DNA of 64,000 bases, from NCBI RefSeq assembly GCF_050753365.1, contig NZ_JBLZFY010000004.1:38083-102082 (forward strand), read 5' to 3'. The translations under genes and the position numbers were made by a program. The notes under the pieces are model-generated. The model was not told the origin of the DNA and searched no databases. It saw nothing but the letters and a program-made list of their open reading frames with translations. Positions 43,404 through 52,213 of the stretch are shown here, in pieces; positions within the stretch are counted from its first letter, which is position 1, and every line of letters starts with the position of its first letter. The DNA comes from Geminocystis sp050753365 (GTDB taxonomy: Bacteria; Cyanobacteriota; Cyanobacteriia; Cyanobacteriales; Cyanobacteriaceae).

Positions 43404-45443
43404 CTAATTACTAATAGTTAATTGTGTTAATATTTCATCAAAATTCATCGCAGGTTCAAGACAAGATAATCCCTGACACACGATCGCAACTTTATCATCA
43501 GGTAAATCTTGAGTAAGTCGATATAATGCAGTGGGATAATATGTTTGATTCAGTTTTTGCTTAATCTCAGCAGTGGTTTTAACACTTTTGCCTTGAAGAT
43601 ACCAATTTAAACCGATGAAAATACTAGGGCAACTGGTGGGAGATTTTGTCATTATTTCACTGAATAATTGTAAGGTTTTTTCGGCTTTTTCAAAATACTC
43701 CATATTATCGGTAAATAACCCTAATCTCATTAAATTAGCGATCGAAATGCCGTTAGCACTTGGAGTGGCATTGTCGATATAACTTTTTTCTTTAATCAAC
43801 AAATCTTGAGCTTGATCATCACTATTATTATAATAACCCCCGTTGTTTTTATCTTGACAATAATGATCAAATTCCTGTTGAACTTCGATCGCTTTTGTTA
43901 AATAATAGTTACCATTATCTTCACAATTTTGAGCTAAATCTAATAAGGCTTTAATGAATAAACTATAGTCTTCTGCTTGAGCAAAAATACTGACTTTTCC
44001 ATCATAATTTAAGCGATAAAGTCGATTATTTTGCCATTGATGATTAAGAATAAAATTAGTCGCTTTTTCCGCTAATTCTAAATAATTTTTATCTCTAAAA
44101 ACACCATAAGCCCTAGCTAATCCCGAAATCATTAAACTATTCCATGCCACAATCATTTTTGTATCCGTCACGGGAGGAATACGTCCACGCCAAGGCAAAC
44201 TTTTAGCTTCTTCATTATTTTTAGCAGGAGTAAATTTAGTTAAAGTAGATGAACTTTCACCATAACGAATAACAAACAGTTTTTCTAAGATATTTTTTAC
44301 ATCTTCATTAATGGGCATAAATTCCTGTTTTTGTAAAACATTTTTCCCCTCAAAATTACCATTTTGACTAATAGTAAAAGTATCTTCAAAAAGACTTAAT
44401 TCATCTTGGGATAAAATCTCTGTTAATTCTTGATAATGCCATACATAAAAATCCCCTTCTTCGGGTTCAAAATCGTTAATACTAGCAAAATTATCAGCGT
44501 CTTGAGAAGCATAAAAATAGCCTTCTTCGGCTGTCATTTCTCGTTTTAACCAATTTAATGTACCATCACAAGCAATTTTAATGTCTGGATTTTCGACACC
44601 GCTACTCCATAAATTTGCCAAAAATTCCATGATTAAACCATTATCATAGAGCATTTTTTCAAAGTGCGGAACTGTCCATGTAGCGTCAACTGTATAGCGA
44701 TGGAAACCACCGCCGACATGATCATAAATACCCCCATTGACTAAATCCGTTGCTCTTTTTTTGACTAATTTTTGATAGTGTTCATTGTTCACCGATGCCT
44801 GTAAAATCAAGTTAGTGTATGGCATCATGGGAAAACGAGGTGAACCATAATCATTTCGATCGATCACTCTGCTATTATTAGCTATACCCTGAGTCAACAA
44901 TTCTCCATTTAAAGGACTATTACCAGAAAAATTTACTTGAGAATTATCTTGTAAGTTCTTGACAATTTCCTCAGTTAATGCTGTGAGTTTGTCTTTTTGT
45001 TGATAGTAAAAATCGTTAATGGCTTGAAGTATTTGTAAAAACCCCGGTCTTCCATAACGAGGTTCAACGGGGAAGTATGTACCACCGTAAAAAGGTATTA
45101 ATTCATCGGGAGTCAGGAAGATATTTAATGGCCATCCGCCTTGCCCTGTCATCATTTGCAAAGCCGTCATGTATATACTATCAATATCCGGACGCTCCTC
45201 TCGATCGACTTTGATTGCTACAAAATGTTCATTAAGGTAGTCTGCGATCGAAGTATCCGAAAAAGCCTCCCCTTCCATCACCGTACACCAATGACAACTG
45301 GAATAGCCTATGGAGAGAAAAATGGGCTTATTTTGAGACTTAGCAAGGTTTAAGGCTTCTTCACACCAATACCACCAATTAATAGGGTTATAAGCGTGTT
45401 TTTTTAGGTATAAACTTTGAGCATTGATGAGATTATTAGTCAT
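43404..45443 (-). CDS. SSP411/YyaL-type protein (DUF255 thioredoxin-like plus glycosidase-like domain)
   Basis: The protein has 679 residues, the full family length. The N-terminal thioredoxin-like domain contains NPINWWYWCEEALNLAKSQNKPIFLSIGYSSCHWCTVME (CHWC redox-like motif), then GGWPLNIFLTPDELIPFYGGTYFP. The rest is an alpha/alpha-barrel region (FEKMLYDNGLIMEFL, AWNSLMISGLARAYGVF, AEDYSLFIKALLDL) like cellobiose-epimerase-type enzymes. The biochemical role is unsettled. The gene stands alone, divergent from the carboxypeptidase gene. Confidence 0.88.
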   Translation of the reverse strand: MTNNLINAQSLYLKKHAYNPINWWYWCEEALNLAKSQNKPIFLSIGYSSCHWCTVMEGEAFSDTSIADYLNEHFVAIKVDREERPDIDSIYMTALQMMTGQGGWPLNIFLTPDELIPFYGGTYFPVEPRYGRPGFLQILQAINDFYYQQKDKLTALTEEIVKNLQDNSQVNFSGNSPLNGELLTQGIANNSRVIDRNDYGSPRFPMMPYTNLILQASVNNEHYQKLVKKRATDLVNGGIYDHVGGGFHRYTVDATWTVPHFEKMLYDNGLIMEFLANLWSSGVENPDIKIACDGTLNWLKREMTAEEGYFYASQDADNFASINDFEPEEGDFYVWHYQELTEILSQDELSLFEDTFTISQNGNFEGKNVLQKQEFMPINEDVKNILEKLFVIRYGESSSTLTKFTPAKNNEEAKSLPWRGRIPPVTDTKMIVAWNSLMISGLARAYGVFRDKNYLELAEKATNFILNHQWQNNRLYRLNYDGKVSIFAQAEDYSLFIKALLDLAQNCEDNGNYYLTKAIEVQQEFDHYCQDKNNGGYYNNSDDQAQDLLIKEKSYIDNATPSANGISIANLMRLGLFTDNMEYFEKAEKTLQLFSEIMTKSPTSCPSIFIGLNWYLQGKSVKTTAEIKQKLNQTYYPTALYRLTQDLPDDKVAIVCQGLSCLEPAMNFDEILTQLTISN

Positions 45444-45569
45444 AAAAAATAATATATTTATGTAAATTAAATGTTATTGTTATGGATAAATTTTAGATTA
45501 TTTTATCTCAAAAAATGGTATAAAAGGGGAAATATTATGAATTATTTACTACTCACCCTTTAAAATCTG

Positions 45570-47048
45570 ATGATCAAACCTAATTTATTTTTAATTTTTA
45601 GCTATATTTTCTTATTTTTTCCTTTACCTATTATTGCTCAACAATCGGTTAATGTTGAAGATAAAAAAATTTGTGTTAATAATCTCAGTCAAGAAATTGA
45701 GTTACTGATAAATGAGCCTTCTCGTCAAAAAGAAACTTGGGGTATTGTTATTGAAAACCTGAAAGATAATCAAGTTTTATATCAGTTAAATAGTGATAAA
45801 TTTTTGATTCCTGCTTCTAATATTAAACTACTTACTACTGCTTCTGTTTTAAAAAAATTAGGCTCTGATTTTACGATCGATACCCCCATATCTATAGAAA
45901 GAAAATCTACTGATAATCAACTTTTATCAACCACTATAAATAGTTTAATTATTGAAGGGAAAGGAGATCCAACTTTTTCTCAAAAGCAACTAGACATGAT
46001 TGCTAAAAAATTAGCAGAAGAAGGCATTAAAAAAGTTAATAATCTTATCCTGATTGATGGTTATTTATCCGAACCTAGTACTAATTATACATGGGAGTTT
46101 GAAGATATTTATTTTTATTTTGCTGTGCCTGTTAACAGTTTAATTTTAGATCAAAATACAGTAAATTTTACCCTAGTTCATGGAGATATTAATAAACCGC
46201 CTATCTTACAATGGTCAAATGAATTAGCAGGAAAACAATGGTTAATTGAAAATAGGGTTTATACCAGAGATGAAAATAGTCAATTTAATATAAGTGTTTT
46301 ACCATTATTTGCTCGATCGAGTTTAGTAATGACAGGAGATTTTCCCATTAATAAAGAAACAAATACATGGAGATTATCAATCCCAAATCCCACTTTATAT
46401 TTTCAAGAATCTTTGGTTAAAACTTTGAATAATTATGCCATAGAAGTAGAAAATAAAGAAATTATTGAGCAGAAACAAAAATTAGATATTCCGCAACAAT
46501 TTTTATTAGAAATTTCCTCTCCAACCTTAGCAGAATTAATTACAATTACGAACCAAGATAGTAACAATTTATATGCCGAAGTTTTATTAAAATATTTAGG
46601 CGATGAGTCACAAAATGAATGGGAGTCTTTAGAGAAAATTGCCCAAGAATTAGGTATCTCCAAAGATGATTATAGAATCAGAGACGGCTCAGGTTTATCC
46701 CGTCATAATCTGATAACTCCTTCAGCGTTAGTTACTCTTTTAAAAGCCATGAATAATAGTCAATATAAAGAAATTTTTTATAATTCTCTCTCCGTAGCAG
46801 GAAAAAATGGTACATTAAAAAATCGTTTTCAAAATACCAATATTGCAGATAATTTATATGGCAAAACAGGCACATTAACAGGGGTTGCATCTTTATCGGG
46901 ATACCTCAAAACCGCCCATTATGATGATATAGTTTTCTCTATCATTGTTAATCACTCTATTGCTAATTCCCCTACCCTGAGAAATTCGATCGATCAAATT
47001 GTTTTATTATTAGGTAAACTAGAAAGATGTAGTTTTTCTGAAATGTAA
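45570..47048 (+). CDS. D-Ala-D-Ala carboxypeptidase/endopeptidase, PBP4 (S13) family
   Basis: The protein has 492 residues with a signal peptide (hydrophobic residues 5-22, probable cleavage near IIA-QQ). The serine motif SNIK is at S83-K86, the S-x-N-type motif is SNN in NQDSNNLYAE and the KTG-box is in YGKTGTLTGVASLSGYL. S13 enzymes trim peptidoglycan peptides in the periplasm. The family's extra domain between motifs 1 and 2 is present. The gene stands alone. Confidence 0.88.
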   Translation: MIKPNLFLIFSYIFLFFPLPIIAQQSVNVEDKKICVNNLSQEIELLINEPSRQKETWGIVIENLKDNQVLYQLNSDKFLIPASNIKLLTTASVLKKLGSDFTIDTPISIERKSTDNQLLSTTINSLIIEGKGDPTFSQKQLDMIAKKLAEEGIKKVNNLILIDGYLSEPSTNYTWEFEDIYFYFAVPVNSLILDQNTVNFTLVHGDINKPPILQWSNELAGKQWLIENRVYTRDENSQFNISVLPLFARSSLVMTGDFPINKETNTWRLSIPNPTLYFQESLVKTLNNYAIEVENKEIIEQKQKLDIPQQFLLEISSPTLAELITITNQDSNNLYAEVLLKYLGDESQNEWESLEKIAQELGISKDDYRIRDGSGLSRHNLITPSALVTLLKAMNNSQYKEIFYNSLSVAGKNGTLKNRFQNTNIADNLYGKTGTLTGVASLSGYLKTAHYDDIVFSIIVNHSIANSPTLRNSIDQIVLLLGKLERCSFSEM

Positions 47049-47249
47049 TACATTATTTATGACGGTAGGGAAAAGAGAATCAAAATTTGCGAACTTCTTT
47101 GCGTCTTTGCGTCTTTGCCTAAAAGTAAAGAATTGTTAAGAAAACTTCCTAATTACATAAGAAAAGTGGAAATTATCTTGCAAAAACAAATTATCAATCT
47201 ATCATGCAAGTATAAGTAAAAAAATTTCGATCGAACCATTGAAAAAATT

Positions 47250-48830
47250 ATGACTGCAACTCTCACCAACGAGAAACAAGAAACAAAGAAAACAACATCT
47301 TTAAAAATAGCTATTCCTAGAGAAATTTATCCCAATGAGTGTCGAGTATCCGCCACCCCTGACACCGCAATTAAATTGCAAAAACTAGGTTTCACCGTCT
47401 TAGTGGAAACCAACGCAGGAGAAAAGGCGAGTTTCCTCGATCGAGCTTACGAGGAAGTAGGCTGTACAATAGTCCATAATAGAGAGCAATTATGGCAGGA
47501 AGCGGATATTATCTTAAAAGTGCGTCCTCCCGAACCTGAAGAAGTAAACTTATTAGATAGTAATAAAACCCTCATCAGCTTCATTTATCCTGCCCAAAAC
47601 GGCGAATTATTGACTAAATTGAAAGAAAAAGGGGCAACGGTATTCGCCATGGATGCTGTGCCTCGTATCAGTAGAGCTCAAAAACTAGATGCTTTATCTA
47701 GTATGGCAAATATTGCAGGTTATCGTGCTGTCATCGAAGCCGCTAATAACTTTGGTAGATTTTTCACCGGGCAAATTACCGCCGCTGGAAAAGTGCCTCC
47801 TGCTAAAGTCTTAGTTATTGGTGCAGGGGTTGCAGGTTTAGCTGCCATCGGCACGGCTAAAAGTTTAGGTGCGATCGTACGGGCTTTTGATACTAGACTG
47901 GTAGTAAAAGAGCAAATCGAGAGTTTAGGGGGTGAATTTTTAGAATTAGAATTTGCCGAAGACGGCTCAGGAGAAGGCGGTTATGCTAAAACCATGAGTA
48001 AGGAATTTATCGAAGCGGAAATGGCACTTTTTGCCGAACAAGCCAAAGAAGTTGATATTATTATCACTACTGCCCTAATTCCGGGTAAACCTGCCCCCAA
48101 ACTCATAACAGAAGAAATGGTGCGTAGTATGGCTCAAGGTTCGGTAATTGTGGACTTAGCCTCAGAACAAGGTGGAAACTGTGAGGTTACAAAACCCCAT
48201 GAAGTCTATAAATATGAAGGGGTGACGATTATCGGTTTAACGGATTTACCTAGTCGCATGGCAAGTCAATCCAGTCAACTTTACGGCACAAACTTATGGC
48301 ATCTTCTCAAAGACATGGGGGGTAACGACAAATTTACCGTTAATCTGGAGGATGAAGTAGTCAGAGGTGCATTAGTTACCTATCAAGGGGATATTACCTT
48401 CCCCCCTCCGAAAATTGCTCAACCTTCTCCTACTGCTACGGTGACACCAGAGGCAAAAATCGTCACGGCAGAAAGCAAAAAAGAGAAAAGTAATAGTGGT
48501 TTATTGTGGGCAGTTTTAGCAGTTTTGGCACTGATTGGTATCGGTATTGGTGCGCCTGAGTCTTTCTTGTCTCACTTTACAGTGTTTATTTTAGCTATCT
48601 TCGTGGGTTGGCAGGTGATTTGGAATGTTACCCCTGCTTTGCATACTCCTCTTATGAGTGTAACGAATGCTATCAGTGGCATTATTATCATCGGGGGAAT
48701 GTTGCAAATTTCGGGAGAGTTAACTTCCCCGACTACTATCCTTGGTGCGATCGCAATTTTAGTCGGTACAATTAACATCGCAGGGGGATTTTTAGTCACT
48801 CAAAGAATGCTGAAAATGTTTAGAAGATAA
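47250..48830 (+). CDS. pntA: NAD(P) transhydrogenase subunit alpha
   Basis: The protein has 526 residues. Residues about 20-390 form the NAD-binding domain (AIPREIYPNECRVSATPDT, KVLVIGAGVAGLAAIGTAKSLGA, ADIILKVRPPEPEE). Four hydrophobic segments at about 410-515 (LLWAVLAVLALIGIGIGAP ...) anchor it in the membrane, so this is the fused E. coli type alpha. With PntB it couples proton flow to hydride transfer between NADH and NADP+. PntB is not adjacent; a split locus is also known in Synechocystis. A GTGGGCATTGCCCAC stem follows. Confidence 0.9.
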   Translation: MTATLTNEKQETKKTTSLKIAIPREIYPNECRVSATPDTAIKLQKLGFTVLVETNAGEKASFLDRAYEEVGCTIVHNREQLWQEADIILKVRPPEPEEVNLLDSNKTLISFIYPAQNGELLTKLKEKGATVFAMDAVPRISRAQKLDALSSMANIAGYRAVIEAANNFGRFFTGQITAAGKVPPAKVLVIGAGVAGLAAIGTAKSLGAIVRAFDTRLVVKEQIESLGGEFLELEFAEDGSGEGGYAKTMSKEFIEAEMALFAEQAKEVDIIITTALIPGKPAPKLITEEMVRSMAQGSVIVDLASEQGGNCEVTKPHEVYKYEGVTIIGLTDLPSRMASQSSQLYGTNLWHLLKDMGGNDKFTVNLEDEVVRGALVTYQGDITFPPPKIAQPSPTATVTPEAKIVTAESKKEKSNSGLLWAVLAVLALIGIGIGAPESFLSHFTVFILAIFVGWQVIWNVTPALHTPLMSVTNAISGIIIIGGMLQISGELTSPTTILGAIAILVGTINIAGGFLVTQRMLKMFRR

Positions 48831-48865
48831 TTAAGATTTGAATTACGCACGAATAAGAAGTGTAG

Positions 48866-48882
48866 GGTGGGCATTGCCCACC
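48866..48882 (+). terminator. GGTGGGCATTGCCCACC stem after pntA
   Basis: The perfect stem lies 36 bases past the pntA stop. Copies at 33226-33240 and 58512-58528 show it is a mobile or repeated stem used between genes. Confidence 0.5.
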
Positions 48883-49011
48883 AAGCACCTCATCTAAAAT
48901 TTATGCTTTAATTATTATTCGATCGAACTTCCCCCATAATCATTATCCATTATTCATTAAAGCTCGATCGAACTCATTGAAAAACATTAAATTATCGGTG
49001 TATCCTGATAA

Positions 49012-49067
49012 TATCGCCATTTAATAAATTAAACGGCTACCGATTTCCCGTTCAATAAATTAAACTC
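49012..49067 (-). repeat. Double-hairpin dispersed repeat, inverted copy 3
   Basis: Read on the reverse strand it is GTTTAATTTATTGAAC, spacer GGGAAATCGGTAGCC, GTTTAATTTATTAAAT, comparable to the copies at 1626 and 25474. The stems carry mismatches. Confidence 0.5.
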
Positions 49068-49226
49068 CATAGATTTATTTTATCCCAACAATGATAAATT
49101 GGATTTTTGATTATGTCTAAGTTTGTCAAAGTTTTTAAAAGCAGAAGAGCAATTGACTGTTAACGAAAAACTTATTAAACTTTATTATAGTTTACTATAT
49201 AGTTAAGTGTTCTCGTTTATAGACCT

Positions 49227-49326
49227 CATGAGTTTGCTAAATTAATTGGAAGATCAGTTTCAACCCGTAGTCGTTTATACGGCTTAAGAAGCTACTCAAA
49301 AAAAACTTCCAGAAATCTTAACAACT
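49227..49326 (+). pseudogene. Possible IS607-type recombinase remnant
   Basis: The frame HEFAKLIGRSVSTRSRLYG, then LRSYSKKTSRNLNN and a stop, starts like the MerR-like helix-turn-helix of IS607 TnpA serine recombinases (EFA-x-LIG-x-S-x-x-T). It lies 60 bases upstream of tnpB. Too short to be sure. Confidence 0.3.
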
Positions 49327-49387
49327 GATACTTTACAATCCCATTAAATATTGCTATACTTTATTAAGTTAGTAATGTTTAATCATT

Positions 49388-50634
49388 ATGTTTAGTCTTA
49401 AGTTAGAACTAAAATTAAATAACAAAGAGAAAACTCTTATGGCACAGCACGCTGGGTTTTCTCGTTTTGTCTATAACTATGGTTTGTCTTTAATGAGAAT
49501 GATTGATCATCAAGAAATTAAAGGTAGTTCTAGCTATAAGATTGATACCATCAAAAAACTCTTTACTAACTACACAAAGAAACAACCTGAATTTGCATGG
49601 TGTAATAATCTTTCTTCTAGGGTATATCAAAATGCTTTTCGAGACTTGAAAACCGCTTTTTCAAGGTACTTTCAAGGTTTAGGAGAACAACCTGTTTTGA
49701 AAAGCAAGAAAGATAAACAATCATTTCGAGTGGAATCGAGTAATGGAAAAGTATTATTAGAGGCAGGAAAAACTATCAAAATACCGACTTTAGGTACTTT
49801 TAGATTGAAGGAGGCAATTCCTTTTTCTTGTGTTTCCCAAACTTTTACCATTAGTAAATCGGCGGATAAATGGTTTGTTAGTTTCTCTATATCAGCGGAT
49901 AGATTACCCCCAAGAATCCATGAAGTAATTGAGCCAATAGGTATTGACTTAGGTTGTAAAACTTTTGCCACTCTAAGTGATGGTAATGTAATTGAAAGTC
50001 CACGTCCTTTTAAACAAGCGAAAACCAAGGTAATAATGCTAAGAAATACTACAATAAAAGATTTTTTACAGCAGACTACCATAAACAATTAGGGAATCGC
50101 AGAAAAGGTATTAAGGCTAGTAATAATGCTAAGAAATACTACAATAAAGTTAGGAAACAACATTACAAGGTGGCTTGTCAACGTCAAGATTTTTTACAGC
50201 AGACTACGACAAAGTTATGTAAGACTTATGGTCATATTAAGATTGAAAGCCTGAATGTGCAAGGAATGATGGCGAATCACAAGTTAGCGAGTTCTATTGC
50301 TGATTTGGGAATGTATGAGTTTAAACGTCAACTAACTTATAAGGCTCAGTGGTATGCTAATCGTATTGATATAATTGACCAATGGTATCCCTCATCAAAA
50401 AAATGTAGTAATTGTGGACATAAAAAAGAAACTTTGTCTTTGTCTGATCGGTTATACATTTGTGATGAGTGTGGGTTGTCCATTGATCGTGACCTCAATG
50501 CTTCCATAAATTTGGAAAAAGCCCCAGAAGAAGTAATTATAGAAAAAATAGGTTGGGTTACAGCCGAATTAACGTCTGTGGACAGTATCAAGCCGACTTG
50601 ACTGGTAGAAACAGAAAGTAAACGTCATAGGTAA
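49388..50634 (+). pseudogene. tnpB: TnpB (IS200/IS605-IS607 family), disrupted by a templated rearrangement
   Basis: The N-terminal frame (49388-50092, 235 codons) holds the wedge region and the first RuvC motif IGIDLGCKTFATLSDG. The second frame (about 50032-50601) carries GNRRKGIKASNNAKKYY, IKIESLNVQGM with the second acidic residue, the zinc finger CSNCGHKKE...CDECG and the third RuvC motif DRDLNASINL. The frames differ by one. Between them, 50030-50079 is a composite copy of 50120-50148 and 50187-50207. A TGA at 50599 also interrupts the usual tail, which continues as LVETESKRHR. TnpB is an RNA-guided nuclease of transposons; the residues are intact but the gene is broken. No tnpA is present. 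Confidence 0.85.
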
Positions 50635-50746
50635 CTATGAATAAGTTTTATATAACAGAATGGTTTATTTATTTCTAATTCAATTATATGCAAGATCAAT
50701 GCGTCTTAGCTTAATAAAAAAATCAACGAACATAATCTTGGTATAG

Positions 50747-51382
50747 TTATAAGACAAAGTTTAAAGGTAGAGAAATATGGGGAATGTGGGTTAAAAGAAT
50801 GTTTCCTGCTTCTTCAAGGGATTTTCCAAAAGCAATTATCCCCTCCTCATGCCCCGCCATCACAAGGATTTTTTGTTGTTGGACATTAGTTTCTTGAAAT
50901 AAACGAAATATCTCTTTTGCCATATCGGGTGTGCCGTAAGCAACTTCTTTTTTTGTGGTAGGGATTTGATTTAATAAATTTTGCCACAACTTAAGGTTAT
51001 GAACATGAATAATTGCCTCGATCGAGCTATCACACGCATAAAGTGCTATGTGTGTCATAGATTCAGAGGAAGCCTTCATCAATCCCCTACATTCGATCGT
51101 ATTTTTATCGATGTCATAATCCGTAACAAGGGTAAAATGCTGTGGTTGAATCGGGTAAATATTGCCCGTTTGTGTACCTGAAATTAATATCCCTTGAGGA
51201 GTTTTCACGCTAATATTACCATAACCAATATTTATGTCTTGATAATGTCCGATGAGTTTAAGATTATACATTCGATCGCGCCATGTTAACAGTTCATCAG
51301 GTACTGGAATTGACAAAGATTGTTTAATCCATTGACAGTTAAATTTAATCGTACCCTCATCAATATTATGGTAATTATTCAT
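50747..51382 (-). CDS. Class II aldolase/adducin-family protein
   Basis: The protein has 211 residues. YGNISVKTPQGILISGTQTGN, the metal-site-like AIIHVHNLKLW and AGHEEGIIAFGKSLEEAGNIL fit the family. In true aldolases the motif is H-x-H and a third His; here HVH and H of AGHEEG are present, so metal binding is likely. The substrate is unknown; it could be a sugar-phosphate aldolase or dehydratase. It is a distant paralogue of MtnB (795-1421). Confidence 0.75.
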   Translation of the reverse strand: MNNYHNIDEGTIKFNCQWIKQSLSIPVPDELLTWRDRMYNLKLIGHYQDINIGYGNISVKTPQGILISGTQTGNIYPIQPQHFTLVTDYDIDKNTIECRGLMKASSESMTHIALYACDSSIEAIIHVHNLKLWQNLLNQIPTTKKEVAYGTPDMAKEIFRLFQETNVQQQKILVMAGHEEGIIAFGKSLEEAGNILLTHIPHISLPLNFVL

Positions 51383-51431
51383 TAAAGTTTCTGATTTTAT
51401 TCTAAGTTTCTATCAAGCAAGAATCCATTAT

Positions 51432-52064
51432 TTATTTTTCCTCTAATGTTTTTCTAAACTCTAAAACAGCTTCTAAAGGTTCACTTTTATTAACTAAATT
51501 AGCGAACAAATCTAAGTCTATGTCAGGAAGTAAACTGCTTTTTTTTACTTCTTTATATTCCTGTGTTTCTAATCCATAAACTTTTAATTTGTTTTTCTCC
51601 CAAAACCAAACTTCTTTTACTCTTAAATCTTTATAAATCTGTAAACTATTAATCCCCCCACTGGTGATAATAATTTCTATAGCCAAGTCAGGAAATTCTT
51701 TAGGACTATTAAAACAATAACTTTTATCGGGTTCAATTCCCTTTAATTTATTTGAAGAACGAAAAGTTGTTGAACCTAAAGAATAAAATTTTATCTGTTT
51801 TATGAAACAATAGGTTTCGATTAACATACCCATATTTTCTTTTAAAATTTCATGATTGCGACTGGGTGACATAATAACTAAAGTTTCTTCCTGATACTTA
51901 AATAAAACACCACTATTATCATCGATAAATTCCAATAAATTTTGATATTCTTGCCAGTTAATATTATTGACAATAAAAACTTGTTCTGAATCACTATTTT
52001 TTGATTTTGCTAACTCAATTATTGCTCGAATATGGGGTAATTGATTTACTAAAGTTACAGTCAT
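51432..52064 (-). CDS. Uma2-family (DUF820) putative nuclease
   Basis: The protein has 210 residues. EPDKSYCFNSPKEFPDLAIEIIITSGG matches the E-P-D...P-D-L-x-I-E-I motif and LRVKEVWFWEKNKLKVYGL the (E/D)-x-W core of the PD-(D/E)XK-like Uma2 domain. These proteins are hugely expanded in cyanobacteria and are often linked to mobile DNA. Activity is not proven. A MITE end-like fragment lies just upstream of the start (52068-52098). Confidence 0.8.
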   Translation of the reverse strand: MTVTLVNQLPHIRAIIELAKSKNSDSEQVFIVNNINWQEYQNLLEFIDDNSGVLFKYQEETLVIMSPSRNHEILKENMGMLIETYCFIKQIKFYSLGSTTFRSSNKLKGIEPDKSYCFNSPKEFPDLAIEIIITSGGINSLQIYKDLRVKEVWFWEKNKLKVYGLETQEYKEVKKSSLLPDIDLDLFANLVNKSEPLEAVLEFRKTLEEK

Positions 52065-52213
52065 TTTAGTTCTTTTGAGTAGAATAAATTATTAATGATT
52101 TAGGATTACTATAAAGCGTATCACAATTTTTGATTTTAATATTTAATAGCCTTTAGATTTATTGAGCAAATATTATTATTGGTCATATCATAACTGATTG
52201 ATTAAAAGTATAA

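Larger units (their letters stand above)
48831..49387. other. Intergenic region with stems, double-hairpin repeat and a possible transposon remnant
   Basis: It holds a terminator-like palindrome (48866-48882), CGATCG-rich stretches, the inverted double-hairpin repeat (49012-49067), a possible recombinase remnant (49227-49326) and the leader of the broken tnpB. Confidence 0.5.

Noticed and set aside
49672..50088. 138-codon reverse frame antisense to tnpB
   Set aside because: It is a shadow of the tnpB coding frame; no domain recognised.
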